NCBI RefSeq assembly: GCF_001571045.1
Contig: NZ_BCSV01000001.1
Span: forward strand, 744,001 to 808,000
Length of the DNA stretch: 64,000 nt
DNA from: Curtobacterium ammoniigenes NBRC 101786
GTDB lineage: Bacteria > Actinomycetota > Actinomycetes > Actinomycetales > Microbacteriaceae
Direction of reading: 5' to 3'
Part shown: in pieces, positions 42,578 through 51,014 of the stretch
How the letters are laid out: every line of letters begins with the position of its first letter
How positions within the stretch are numbered: position 1 is the stretch's first letter
Program-made: the position numbers and the translations under genes
Notes under the pieces: model-generated
What the model was told of the DNA's origin: nothing
Seen by the model: the letters and a program-made list of their open reading frames with translations, nothing else
Database searches by the model: none

Positions 42578-44817
42578 GTGTCACGGACACGCGAATCGAG
42601 GAGCAGCTCGAGCTCGACATCGGCGGGATGACCTGCTCTGCCTGCGCGAACGCGATCGAGCGGCGCCTCAACAAACTCGACGGCGTTGTCGCATCGGTGA
42701 ATTTCGCAACCGAGCGGGCAAGCGTGGTCGGTCTCGGTCCGGAGGATGCGGCCACGGCCATCGCCCAGGTCGAGCGCGCCGGATACACGGCCGTCGTGCA
42801 CACTCCCGGCGATGACGCCTGGAGCATTCGCGCCGCGGAAACGCGCACGTCGGGTCTCCGGCGCCGGCTGGCGGTGTCCGCGTTCCTGACGATCCCGCTC
42901 TGCGACCTGACGATCCTGCTCGCGCTCGTGCCGTCATGGCGGTTCCCCGGCTGGCAGGCGCTCTGCGTGCTCCTCGCAATTCCGATCGTGACGTGGGCGG
43001 CGTGGCCGTTCCACCGAGCGACGATCCGCGGTCTGCGTCACCGCACGCTGAGCATGGACACGCTGGTCTCGCTCGGCACGGTCGTGTCGTTCGGGTGGGC
43101 GCTGTGGACGCTCCTCGTCGACCCGTCCACGAGCCCGGGATACTGGCTGGGCTTCGGGAAGACACCCGCCGGTGCGGACTCGATCTATCTCGACGTCGCG
43201 GCGGGAATGGTGACGTTTCAGCTCGGCGGCCGCTATTTCGAGAGCCGCTCCCGCAGGCGCGCAGCTGACGTGCTCGAGGCGATCGGCGATCTCGGCGTGA
43301 CGGAGGCGGAGCGCCTCGACGACGCCGGCGACGCCGCCGTCGTTCCCGTTGCCGAGCTTCGGGTCGGCGATCGGGTCGTCGTCCGCGCCGGCGGTCGTAT
43401 CCCCGTCGACGGCACCGTGGTCACTGGCGCAGCGGCGATCGATACCTCGGCGATGACCGGTGAGTCGGTTCCGGCCGAGATCGGCGAGGGAGACACGGTG
43501 ATCGGGGGCACGACGACGATGTCCGGCCACATCATCGTTCGCGCTGACGCGGTCGGCGCACGGACACGTCTCGCGCAGATGGCGGCAGTCGCGGACGACG
43601 CGCAACGGCGCAAGGCCGCGGTGCAGCGCGTCGTCGACCGGGTGACCAGCGTGTTCGTTCCCGCGGTCATCGCGCTCGCGATCGTCGTGTTCGCTGTCTG
43701 GCTGATTACGGGTGCCGGCGTGGCCACCGCGATGACGAACGGCGTCGCGGTGCTCATCATCGCGTGTCCGTGCGCGCTCGGCCTCGCGACGCCGACCGCG
43801 CTCATGGTCGGCGTCGGACGCGGCGGCCAGCTGGGCATTCTCATCAAGGGGCAGGACGCGCTCGAATCGAGCGGACGGATCGACACCGTCGTCTTCGACA
43901 AGACCGGCACCGTCACCGCCGGTCGCATGTCGCTCACCGCGATCGACACGTTCGCCTTCGACGGAGAACGGGCGCTCGCGCTTGCCGCCGCGGTCGAGTC
44001 GTCGTCTGAGCATCCCATCGCCGCCGCGATCACTCGTGCGCAGCGTGACCGCACGGGCACAGTCCTACCGGTCGAGCAATTCGTCGGTTTCACCGGACTC
44101 GGCGCGGCCGGTCTCGTCGACGGCAGGCAATGTCTGATCGGCCAGACGAGCCTCCTGGAACAGCATGGCGTGACCGTGTCGGACACGGTGCGCGCGCTCG
44201 TCGCCGACCGGGAGGCGCGGGGCGACACGATCGTGCTGCTCGCGGTTGACGAGACGGTTGCCGCCGCGTTCACGATCACCGACAGTGTGCGTGCGGGTGC
44301 CGGGGACACGATCGCGCGCCTTCGCCGCATGGGGCTCCGCACGGTCCTGCTCTCGGGCGATGCGACGGCGACCGCCGAGCACGTTGGCGCGTCGATCGGC
44401 GTCGACGAGGTCATCGCCCGGGTGCTTCCGGACGAGAAGGCCGGAGCGATCGCGCGAATGCAGGCCGACGGTCACCGCGTCGCGATGGTCGGCGATGGCG
44501 TCAACGATTCCGCTGCCCTCGCGACGGCGGAACTCGGCATCGCGGTGGTCCAAGGAACCGACATCGCGATGAAAGCGGCCGATCTCATCATTGTTCGTGA
44601 CGATCTCGGTGCGGTGGTCGACGCCGTTCAGCTCTCGAGGGCGACGCTCCGCACGATCCGGATGAATCTTGTCTGGGCGTTTGGCTACAACGTCGCCGCG
44701 ATCCCGCTGGCGGCAGCCGGTTTTCTCAACCCGCTGATCGCCGCTGCGGCGATGGCGCTCTCGTCGACGCTCGTGGTGACGAACAGCCTCCGACTCCGAT
44801 CGTTCGACGGCCGCTGA
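42574..44817 (+). CDS. copA: CopA-type Cu(I) P1B-ATPase
   Basis: Copper-exporting ATPase of 747 residues. One N-terminal metal-binding domain has GMTCSACA (Cys21 and Cys24). Transmembrane Cys-Pro-Cys (398-400, in ACPCALGLATP), phosphorylation Asp442 in DKTGTVTAG, TGES (actuator), SEHPIAAAI (nucleotide His) and GDGVNDSAAL are all present, and ACAN in the metal site fits Cu(I). The C-terminal FGYNVAAIPLAAAGF and SSTLVVTNSLRLR carry the conserved Tyr-Asn and Met/Ser-type residues of Cu(I) transporters. It overlaps the ctaG stop by four bases. Confidence 0.94.
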   Translation: MSVTDTRIEEQLELDIGGMTCSACANAIERRLNKLDGVVASVNFATERASVVGLGPEDAATAIAQVERAGYTAVVHTPGDDAWSIRAAETRTSGLRRRLAVSAFLTIPLCDLTILLALVPSWRFPGWQALCVLLAIPIVTWAAWPFHRATIRGLRHRTLSMDTLVSLGTVVSFGWALWTLLVDPSTSPGYWLGFGKTPAGADSIYLDVAAGMVTFQLGGRYFESRSRRRAADVLEAIGDLGVTEAERLDDAGDAAVVPVAELRVGDRVVVRAGGRIPVDGTVVTGAAAIDTSAMTGESVPAEIGEGDTVIGGTTTMSGHIIVRADAVGARTRLAQMAAVADDAQRRKAAVQRVVDRVTSVFVPAVIALAIVVFAVWLITGAGVATAMTNGVAVLIIACPCALGLATPTALMVGVGRGGQLGILIKGQDALESSGRIDTVVFDKTGTVTAGRMSLTAIDTFAFDGERALALAAAVESSSEHPIAAAITRAQRDRTGTVLPVEQFVGFTGLGAAGLVDGRQCLIGQTSLLEQHGVTVSDTVRALVADREARGDTIVLLAVDETVAAAFTITDSVRAGAGDTIARLRRMGLRTVLLSGDATATAEHVGASIGVDEVIARVLPDEKAGAIARMQADGHRVAMVGDGVNDSAALATAELGIAVVQGTDIAMKAADLIIVRDDLGAVVDAVQLSRATLRTIRMNLVWAFGYNVAAIPLAAAGFLNPLIAAAAMALSSTLVVTNSLRLRSFDGR

Positions 44818-44836
44818 CCCTGACCGAGCAGGGCGG

Positions 44837-45706
44837 TCAGTGGTGCCGTCGGGTCACGATGGGCGCGAGACGTCCGATGTCGGTCCGTGCACGGACCGGG
44901 AGTCGCGCGATGCGCTCAGCCCGGAGGGCGAGCCCCTGATCCGGTTCGAGCGCCTCCATTGCGGCGAGCGCGTTGCAGACGGTTGCCGGGCCGACGACCC
45001 GAGCAGCGTCGTCGTCGGCCACGAGTTCGACGAGCAGCCGCACCGTCCTCCGGAATGCGCGCGCTGAGCCGAGGAACGGGAATGCGGCCTCGTTGAGTGC
45101 GGCGACGCGCATCACGAACTCATGGTGCCGACGAACGTGCGCTCGTTCGTGTTCGATGATCGCGCGGACCCAGAGCGCCGGCATGGCGGCTTCGATAGGC
45201 CGGGAGATCAGGATGCGCCCGTCGGCGGTGGAACACGCGATGGGCTGGCCGGTCTCCACGAAGACGACGGCGTCATTGCCGATGCGGTCCGTGCGGTATG
45301 CGGCGCGGGCAGCCAAGAGTGTGATGGCGGACTCGCTGCGGTCTCGGGCTTGACCTATCGGCTCGGCGCGCACGAGCAGGAGCGCCGTGATGCCGCCGAG
45401 GCTTGCAAGTGCTCCCCAGACGAACAGTGTTGCCGCGGTGGCGCCGAGTCCCGGCCCATCCGGTCGCACCGCCGACCCAGGCTGGTCCATCGGGTGCGCG
45501 CCGGCGGTGGTCGCCACGATCGTCGCCGCGACGACCACACTGAGCCCGAGCGCCGTGAGCGCGACCACGAGCGCCGCGATCCACGCGTTGAGTGCGATGC
45601 GCGGATGCCGGATCCGCCAGCCACCGACCGTCAGCACGACCGGCGCCGCGATCGTGACGAGCACCGCCACGGCGACGAGCGCGAGGACGGTCAGCATGGC
45701 GCCCAT
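44837..45706 (-). CDS. M56-family membrane metallopeptidase (BlaR1-like, no sensor domain)
   Basis: Membrane protease of 289 residues. It has three N-terminal helices, then a domain with the zinc motif HERAH at 186-190 (IIEHERAHVRRHHEF) and downstream acidic ELVADDDAA, a probable third zinc ligand. BlaR1/MecR1 relatives use this fold to cleave the BlaI/MecI repressor, but this protein lacks their penicillin-binding sensor domain. It lies 51 bases downstream of the BlaI/CopY-type gene in the same orientation, so a repressor-protease pair is implied. The trigger is inferred to be copper from the surroundings. Confidence 0.85.
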   Translation of the reverse strand: MGAMLTVLALVAVAVLVTIAAPVVLTVGGWRIRHPRIALNAWIAALVVALTALGLSVVVAATIVATTAGAHPMDQPGSAVRPDGPGLGATAATLFVWGALASLGGITALLLVRAEPIGQARDRSESAITLLAARAAYRTDRIGNDAVVFVETGQPIACSTADGRILISRPIEAAMPALWVRAIIEHERAHVRRHHEFVMRVAALNEAAFPFLGSARAFRRTVRLLVELVADDDAARVVGPATVCNALAAMEALEPDQGLALRAERIARLPVRARTDIGRLAPIVTRRHH

Positions 45707-45757
45707 TCTCGCATGCAGCCCATCGCCCGGCCGGTCCGCGTTCTCAGGTCGCGCCGA

Positions 45758-46120
45758 TCAGCGCAACGCGTCGCGAAGCGCCTGCAGGTCCGCATCGGTC
45801 AGCGAGCCGGTGAAGCGCTGGAGGACCGCGGCTCGGTCGGTGACGGCGGCGAGAGCATCGACCATGGAGGTCACCGCGGACTCCGACTCCGAGTGCACTG
45901 CCGCGAACCGGACGCCCGAGCCGTCGTCGCTGAGGGTCCGCGCCACCGACCCCTTCTGCTCCATACGGCTCAGCACCGTGAGGACCGTGGTGAGAGCGAG
46001 GTCGTGCCCTTCGGCGGCAAGCCGGTCGCGAACATCGCGGCCGGCGATCGGGGCGTCAGCCTCCCACAGGATGCGCATCACCGAGCGCTCCAGGGCGCCG
46101 CGTTCTCGGCGGATCGCCAT
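45758..46120 (-). CDS. BlaI/MecI/CopY-family repressor
   Basis: Winged-helix repressor of 120 residues with the family pattern LERSVMRILWEADAPIAGRDVRDRL, TTVLTVLSRMEQKGSVART and a dimerising C-terminal helix. TGAGGAGG fixes the start. There is no Cys-rich metal site as in enterococcal CopY, so metal sensing may be indirect, through the M56 protease. A perfect dyad, CTACA-N3-TGTAG, overlaps its own promoter. Near-identical sites precede DUF5134-ycnI-copCD, and a degenerate one precedes copZ, suggesting a local regulon. Confidence 0.9.
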   Translation of the reverse strand: MAIRRERGALERSVMRILWEADAPIAGRDVRDRLAAEGHDLALTTVLTVLSRMEQKGSVARTLSDDGSGVRFAAVHSESESAVTSMVDALAAVTDRAAVLQRFTGSLTDADLQALRDALR

Positions 46121-46139
46121 GTCGGCCTCCTCATTTCTT

Positions 46140-46152
46140 CTACAGAGTGTAG
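46140..46152. promoter_or_regulatory. BlaI/CopY-type operator before blaI-M56
   Basis: CTACA-GAG-TGTAG, extended by one base each side (T...A), is a perfect dyad 20-32 bases upstream of the repressor ATG. On the coding strand it overlaps TACACT, a plausible -10. This is a natural autoregulatory site. Confidence 0.65.
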
Positions 46153-46174
46153 AGCGGTTCCCAGGGGTGGGCTA

Positions 46175-47908
46175 TCACCATGCAGTGAAGGATGTTTGCG
46201 CCGCGGCGCCGAACGCGCTCGTGACGGAGACGTCGAACGTGATGGTCCAACGGCCGCTGAGCGGAATGGTCATCGACGTGGACCGGAACGACCCGTCGGG
46301 CTCACGATGGAGCGGGACGGCGATGGCTGCGACGCCGTTGGTGGGTGAAGCAAGGGTTGCCTCGATCGAGTCGGGCGTCACCGGCTGGCCGGTCCTCGAC
46401 TCGAGCCGCGCCGTCATCGTGGTTGGGCCGTGGTGGGTCCCGGAGAGGTTCACCGCGAGACGATCGGAACCGATCGGGATCGCGGTCGACAGCGCTGGCC
46501 CGTAGGTCGTCGTCGCCGGAGGAAGGGCGGTCAGCACCGCGGTCGTTGCGACGACCAGTGCTGTGCAGGTCGCCTCGATGATGAGGGATCGCCGAACCGT
46601 GCGCAGCAGTATCGGTGCGTCCGTCGCTGTGCGTCTGGTGCGCAGCAGGATTCGTTGCGGTATCGCTGCCGCTGCGACCGCGAGGGCGACGAAGCCGAGC
46701 TTCACGAGCAGTGTGATCCCGTATCCCGTGGTCCACAGGGCAGGGAGCGGCTGGACAACCCGCCACGCCTGGTACTCGCCCGTGACGATGAGGACCGCGA
46801 TCGCGAGGAACGCAAGGCTCGACCACGAGCGCAGGCTCTGCACGATGATGCTGTGTCCCGGCGCGCGGTGCGGGCCCCGGAGTCGTGGCAGGAGGACCAC
46901 GCCGATCACGGTGATCCCCCCGAGCCACACGGACATGGCGGCGAGGTGGAGCACCGCGGCGGGCACAGCGAGCCATGCTCCGGAACCAACTCCAGCGTGA
47001 CCATCGAGCGCGATCGAGACAAGCACGGCAAGCGCCGTTGTGAGTGCAGTGATACGCGCGGCCGCAACCCGCCCACGACGGCCTGGGCGACCAGATGCGC
47101 CGAGCCTGCCGAGAAGGACCGGGCCGGCGACGATGAGCACGGCGATCCGTGCGATCAGTCCAAGACCGAAGACCGATCCCACGGTCAGCCCGATGCCGTC
47201 CAGGCGCAACACGCCGGGCCATCCGGTCGCCGCGGCGCGCGGCCCCTGGAGGAACAGCTCGACGACGGCACCGATGATCAGCGCGGCCAGGCCGACGGTC
47301 CGGAGCGCTCGGGAGCGTCGGGCGCGGAGCGTCGACGGCCAGAGGATCGCGCCGATCGCGGCGACGCCGAACGCCAGCACGACGCCGGCGTACGAGAGGC
47401 CCTGGGCGGCGGTGGCGACGACGTCGAGCGATGTCGGTCCGGCCGCGCTGACGGCAGCGACCCCCGCGGGTGCCCCGATCCCGAACGTGATGCTGCCGGC
47501 GACGATGTGCGTGTCCGCCGAGACGACGCGCCACGTGACGATGTACGAACCGTCCCGCAGGCCGTGGCGCAGCGGGATACGGACCTGATCGCCCGCAGCC
47601 GTGGTGTGTCCATCGCCCGTATCGGCTCGAACTCCCGTTGCGCTGATCACTCGAGCGCTCCCGGGGACGAGCTGCACGCGTTCGTCGAATGTCAGGCTGA
47701 CCGTGGTCGGCGCGTGCTCGACGCTCGTCCCATCCACCGGGCTGCTCCGCACGAGCACCGCATGCGCCGATGCGCTCGCAGCGGGCAGGAGCACCGCGGC
47801 GATCACGACGAAGAGTGCCCCGATGCCGGCGAGCAGGTGCCGCAGTGCGCGTGGTGGCGGGGGAGCGGCGCGCCTCCGGTGAGCGAGACGGGTGCTGAGC
47901 GGTCTCAT
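46175..47908 (-). CDS. CopC-CopD fusion copper-resistance/uptake protein
   Basis: A 577-residue protein. A basic signal peptide ends at ASA, so the mature protein begins HAVLVRSSP. The N-terminal His together with SADTHIVAGS (Asp, His) gives the CopC copper brace. From residue 170 on, eight helices match CopD (LLRLDGIGLTVGS, ALDGHAGVG, LHLAAMSVWLGGITVIG). It likely captures Cu(II) outside and passes it across the membrane. The last 100 residues are an extra extracytoplasmic beta-rich domain. Its ATG overlaps the ycnI stop, and it is the last gene of the DUF5134 operon. Confidence 0.9.
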   Translation of the reverse strand: MRPLSTRLAHRRRAAPPPPRALRHLLAGIGALFVVIAAVLLPAASASAHAVLVRSSPVDGTSVEHAPTTVSLTFDERVQLVPGSARVISATGVRADTGDGHTTAAGDQVRIPLRHGLRDGSYIVTWRVVSADTHIVAGSITFGIGAPAGVAAVSAAGPTSLDVVATAAQGLSYAGVVLAFGVAAIGAILWPSTLRARRSRALRTVGLAALIIGAVVELFLQGPRAAATGWPGVLRLDGIGLTVGSVFGLGLIARIAVLIVAGPVLLGRLGASGRPGRRGRVAAARITALTTALAVLVSIALDGHAGVGSGAWLAVPAAVLHLAAMSVWLGGITVIGVVLLPRLRGPHRAPGHSIIVQSLRSWSSLAFLAIAVLIVTGEYQAWRVVQPLPALWTTGYGITLLVKLGFVALAVAAAAIPQRILLRTRRTATDAPILLRTVRRSLIIEATCTALVVATTAVLTALPPATTTYGPALSTAIPIGSDRLAVNLSGTHHGPTTMTARLESRTGQPVTPDSIEATLASPTNGVAAIAVPLHREPDGSFRSTSMTIPLSGRWTITFDVSVTSAFGAAAQTSFTAW

Positions 47909-48693
47909 TCGCGGCGAGCGTCCGGCCGGTAGGTGCGCACCAGCGCAACGAGCGCGGTGAGGAGCGCGAGCAGCGCGGCGATCAGTGCTGCAGCGGTCGT
48001 CCAGGTCGTCCCTGCGCTCGCTGCCGCCACGGCGCTCGCCGACCCACCGGCTGCTGCGCTGGTCCCGCTGTGGGTTGCGGCGTGGCCGCTCGTGCTCGTC
48101 GTCCCGGGATCGTGCGACGCCGCCGGAGTGAGGGTGAGCACTGGCGCCGGATGCGCGGGCTCCGCGCCTCCCGAGCTTGTCTCGTTCCAATCGACGGTCG
48201 TTCCGTCGCTGTAGCGCTGCAGTGCGGGGAACGTCACCGATGCGGCGTTCGGCAGCGGGCTCACCGACACGGAGAACGTCTGGAACGAGCCCGGGCGGAT
48301 GCCAGACGCGACGGAGTCGGCGGTCCAGGTGACCGAGGTGACGTACGTGTCGACGGTTCCGTCGTCGGTGGTCACTGGCTTGGAGAGCGTCTTGGTGGCG
48401 ACTTCCGCGGTCCAGCCGGCGATCGGCTGTGTCAGTGCTGACACGATCGGCGTCGCCGCGGGAAACGTGACCGTCAGCCCAATGGTGGAGGCGGTGGCCG
48501 ACTCGGTCGGAACACGGAAGCTCACCACGCCCTCGCCGCCGCGAGAGGTGTCCGTCCCACTCACCTGCACGTGCGCGGACGCGGATGTCGCGACGAGGAG
48601 CGACGCTGCGATACCGACGAGGGTGCCGATCGCGGCAAGACGCCGGACCGATCTGCGGGGACGGGCTCGAACCGGGCGCGATGACGGTGACAA
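47905..48693 (-). CDS. ycnI: YcnI-family (DUF1775) copper-binding protein
   Basis: Exported, membrane-anchored protein of 262 residues. The signal peptide cleaves after ASA, leaving an N-terminal His (HVQVSG), the mono-His copper brace of YcnI. It has the expected beta-sandwich motifs (VSFRVPTESATAST, VTFPA, SVSPLP) and a C-terminal helix (LIAALLALLTALVALV) with a short basic tail. The start is a TTG at 48693, supported by AGGAAGAG a few bases upstream. It is followed by a 4-base overlap with copCD. Confidence 0.88.
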   Translation of the reverse strand: MSPSSRPVRARPRRSVRRLAAIGTLVGIAASLLVATSASAHVQVSGTDTSRGGEGVVSFRVPTESATASTIGLTVTFPAATPIVSALTQPIAGWTAEVATKTLSKPVTTDDGTVDTYVTSVTWTADSVASGIRPGSFQTFSVSVSPLPNAASVTFPALQRYSDGTTVDWNETSSGGAEPAHPAPVLTLTPAASHDPGTTSTSGHAATHSGTSAAAGGSASAVAAASAGTTWTTAAALIAALLALLTALVALVRTYRPDARRE

Positions 48694-48739
48694 AAGTTCT
48701 CTTCCTATCGAAGTGGACGAATGGGGATGCGGGCAGAGG

Positions 48740-49396
48740 TCAGGTCATCAGAATGAGGAACGCAACCGCCATCCCGGCTGCCATGGCCACGCGTGCCACG
48801 CCGTCCAGTGCCGCGAGGACCCCGCCGCGAGCGATGGCGGATCCGGACACGAGATCGTGAACGAGCGTGCGGAGGAACACGATTGCCGCCGCCGCGAAGA
48901 ACACCCCGAGCACGATGCTCAGCGCGGTGCCCTCGGGGCCGCCTCCGGTCATCGCCATCGCGCCGTGCTGCTGGACGTGCTCGGGTGCGGCCATGCTCAT
49001 GGCCATGCCGGACGACCCGGACATGCTTCCTGCAGCGGGCATCAGCGGCACCATGGCGATCGCCATCCACACCATCGCGCCCATCATGATCGCGTGGTAG
49101 CCGAGGCGCCGCGGACCGTGATGGTGCGCAAGCCCGTGTGACGCTGCATCGGGCTCGAACAGGATCAGCCAGAGATACCAGAGCGTGAGCGCAGTAAAGC
49201 CGCAGATCTGCGCCGCGACGGGGATGACGCCCGCCCAGGCCGTCTGGCTCAGCGCCATGACGACGCTCATCGCCAGATGCGCCGCAGCATCGACCCGGTC
49301 GGACCATACGCGGTCGACGACGACCCGCGCCGCGTAGTAGACGCCGACGAGCGCGAAGAGGATCGTGCCGATCGCGGCGGGCGTGCTGACGGTCAT
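48740..49396 (-). CDS. DUF5134 membrane protein, Met/His-rich
   Basis: A 218-residue protein with five or six helices. The loop between helices 4 and 5 is strikingly rich in Met, Ser, Gly and His (GSMSGSSGMAMSMAAPEH, QHGAMAM), and an earlier loop reads HGLAHHHGPRRLGYH. These are plausible weak copper ligands, as in copper transport proteins. DUF5134 has no assigned function. It heads the operon with ycnI and copCD (46-base gap to ycnI) and has two copies of the BlaI-type operator upstream. Confidence 0.78.
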   Translation of the reverse strand: MTVSTPAAIGTILFALVGVYYAARVVVDRVWSDRVDAAAHLAMSVVMALSQTAWAGVIPVAAQICGFTALTLWYLWLILFEPDAASHGLAHHHGPRRLGYHAIMMGAMVWMAIAMVPLMPAAGSMSGSSGMAMSMAAPEHVQQHGAMAMTGGGPEGTALSIVLGVFFAAAAIVFLRTLVHDLVSGSAIARGGVLAALDGVARVAMAAGMAVAFLILMT

Positions 49397-49420
49397 GGGG
49401 TCGGCGCTTTCGAGTGAGTT

Positions 49421-49452
49421 CTACAAGTCGTAGAAGACTCTACATGCTGTAG
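49421..49452. promoter_or_regulatory. Two BlaI/CopY-type operators in the DUF5134 divergent promoter
   Basis: Site A, CTACA-AGT-CGTAG (49421-49433), has one mismatch in the right arm. Site B, CTACA-TGC-TGTAG (49440-49452), is perfect. Their centres are 19 bases apart, just under two helical turns. They lie 25-56 bases upstream of the DUF5134 start and 50-81 before the divergent PNPOx gene, so either or both could be regulated. Confidence 0.65.
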
Positions 49453-49501
49453 AGCACTGCCTGCACTCGTGCAATCGGCGGGAGCCGGGCATACTCCTCA
49501 C

Positions 49502-50116
49502 ATGGCGACGCAATTCGACGAGATCAGTGACCGGCTCGCGAGTTTCATCCGGAAGCAGCACATGTACTTCGTTGCGACCGCCGCGCGAGAGGGCCGGGTC
49601 AACCTTTCACCGAAGGGCCTCGATTCGCTCCGCGTCCTCGGTCCGAACCGCGTTGTCTGGCTGAACGGCACGGGGAGCGGCAACGAGACCGCTGCGCATC
49701 TGCTGGACACCCCGCGGATGACCCTGATGTTCTGCGCGGTCGAAGGCAAGCCGATGATCCTCCGGCTCTATGGCACCGCGCGGGCGATCCATCCGGACGA
49801 CGCCGAGTGGCCGGAACTGCTCGCGTTGTTCCCTCCGATGCGCGGCGCGCGCAACATCTTCGACCTCACCGTCGACCTCGTGCAGACATCCTGCGGCTGG
49901 GGCGTGCCGCTGTTCGAGTTTCACGAGCAGCGCACGCTCATGGACGATTGGGCCGCGAAAAAGGGTGAGGACGGCCTCCGGGACTATCAGGAGCAGAAGA
50001 ATCGCGTCTCGATCGACGGCTTTCCAACCCGGCGCCCGGATGGCGAGGCAGGGGCTGCTTCGAACCCGGACGATGGCCGCGCGCTCGTCACCTCCGGCCC
50101 TGCATCCGCTGACTGA
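49502..50116 (+). CDS. Pyridoxamine 5'-phosphate oxidase-family protein
   Basis: Flavin-binding split-barrel protein of 204 residues. The start MATQFDEISDRLASFIRKQHMYFVATAA leads into the PNPOx beta barrel, with NLSPKGLDSLRVLGPNRVVWLN and RMTLMFCAVEGKP. FMN-binding residues are consistent with the family, but the substrate is unknown. The first 11 codons of a longer frame (from 49469) look unlike coding sequence, so 49502 is used. It lies near the double operator and may be copper-responsive. The 3' end overlaps the IclR gene by 29 bases. Confidence 0.8.
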   Translation: MATQFDEISDRLASFIRKQHMYFVATAAREGRVNLSPKGLDSLRVLGPNRVVWLNGTGSGNETAAHLLDTPRMTLMFCAVEGKPMILRLYGTARAIHPDDAEWPELLALFPPMRGARNIFDLTVDLVQTSCGWGVPLFEFHEQRTLMDDWAAKKGEDGLRDYQEQKNRVSIDGFPTRRPDGEAGAASNPDDGRALVTSGPASAD

Positions 50117-50855
50117 GTGCTGCGGCGCCCCGTCGAGTGGCCTGCCCCAGCAGCTGCTCCGTTGCCGCGTCGACCACGGCCGTTCGGTAGGTCAGCGTCA
50201 CCGCCGCCACGGGGGTGCCGCGACGGTCGAGCGCGGCAGCGGCGACGGACGCATATCCCGCGGTGATCTCGTCGCGTTCTGACGCCCACCCGCGCTCCCG
50301 AGCGGTCTGCAGCGTCGCCTCGAACGCGCGCATCGTCCGCGGGCCGGAGGCGCCCCGCACGGCGAGTGCGTCGGCCGTCGGAAAGAGAGCGCGAACCTGT
50401 GCACGGTCCAGCGCGGCGAGGATCGCGCGCCCGGTCGCCGTCAGGTGGGCAGGCAACCGCACTCCGATCGCCGACACCGTGGCCGGGGCGCGGAGACCCG
50501 ACTCCTTCGCGGCATACACAACATCGGTGCCACTCAGCGTGCCGATCTGTGCAACGACCGGCACCGGCGCTTCCGCGATCAATCTCGCCAGCAGCGGAGC
50601 GCCCAGGCGGCGCAGGCGACCGGCGCGATCGACGGACGAGCCGAGCTCGCCGAGCAGCGGCGACAGCGCATAGCTGCGTTCCTCGGGAAAATGCAGCAGG
50701 AAGCCCGCGTCTTGCAATGCCGTCAGCAGGTGGTAGACGCTCGACCGCGGGAGGTCGAGGTCACGCGCGATCGTCGCCGCGTGCGTCGGCCCGGTCTGGT
50801 CCGACAGATAGATGATGACGCGCAACACATTGCGCGCCGCAGGAACTGATGGCAT
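50088..50855 (-). CDS. IclR-family regulator, likely of the hut operon
   Basis: IclR-type transcription factor of 255 residues. An N-terminal winged helix (NVLRVIIYLSDQTGPTHAATIARDLDLPRSSVYHLLTAL) precedes a GAF-like effector domain (VVAQIGTLSGTDVVYAAKESG, RLPAHLTATGRAILAALD, YASVAAAALDRRGTPVAAVTL). The ATG at 50855 has GAGAGGGGCGGG ahead of it. It is divergent from hutH across 159 bp holding a dyad, which fits local control of histidine degradation by histidine or urocanate. Confidence 0.88.
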   Translation of the reverse strand: MPSVPAARNVLRVIIYLSDQTGPTHAATIARDLDLPRSSVYHLLTALQDAGFLLHFPEERSYALSPLLGELGSSVDRAGRLRRLGAPLLARLIAEAPVPVVAQIGTLSGTDVVYAAKESGLRAPATVSAIGVRLPAHLTATGRAILAALDRAQVRALFPTADALAVRGASGPRTMRAFEATLQTARERGWASERDEITAGYASVAAAALDRRGTPVAAVTLTYRTAVVDAATEQLLGQATRRGAAALSQRMQGRR

Positions 50856-50922
50856 CCCGCCCCTCTCGAACCGGTGCCGCCGAACTGTCCACACCAACCC
50901 GTTCGAGTGATCGTATCCACCG

Positions 50923-50938
50923 GTCTCGTATCCGAGAC
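50923..50938. promoter_or_regulatory. Palindrome in the hut divergent promoter
   Basis: GTCTCG-TATC-CGAGAC is a perfect 16-bp dyad between the IclR gene and hutH. The heptamer TCGTATC occurs here and again at 50911 and 50958, a repeated element. This is a good candidate IclR operator. Confidence 0.55.
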
Positions 50939-51014
50939 AGCAATTCGCCGTGGGGCCTCGTATCGTGCACGGCAACGCGCTTCAATGACCGCGAGCTATC
51001 GACAAGGAGCAGCC

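Noticed and set aside
42934..44414. Long minus-strand frames opposite copA
   Set aside because: CopA motifs are uninterrupted on the plus strand; the antisense translations have no recognisable domain.
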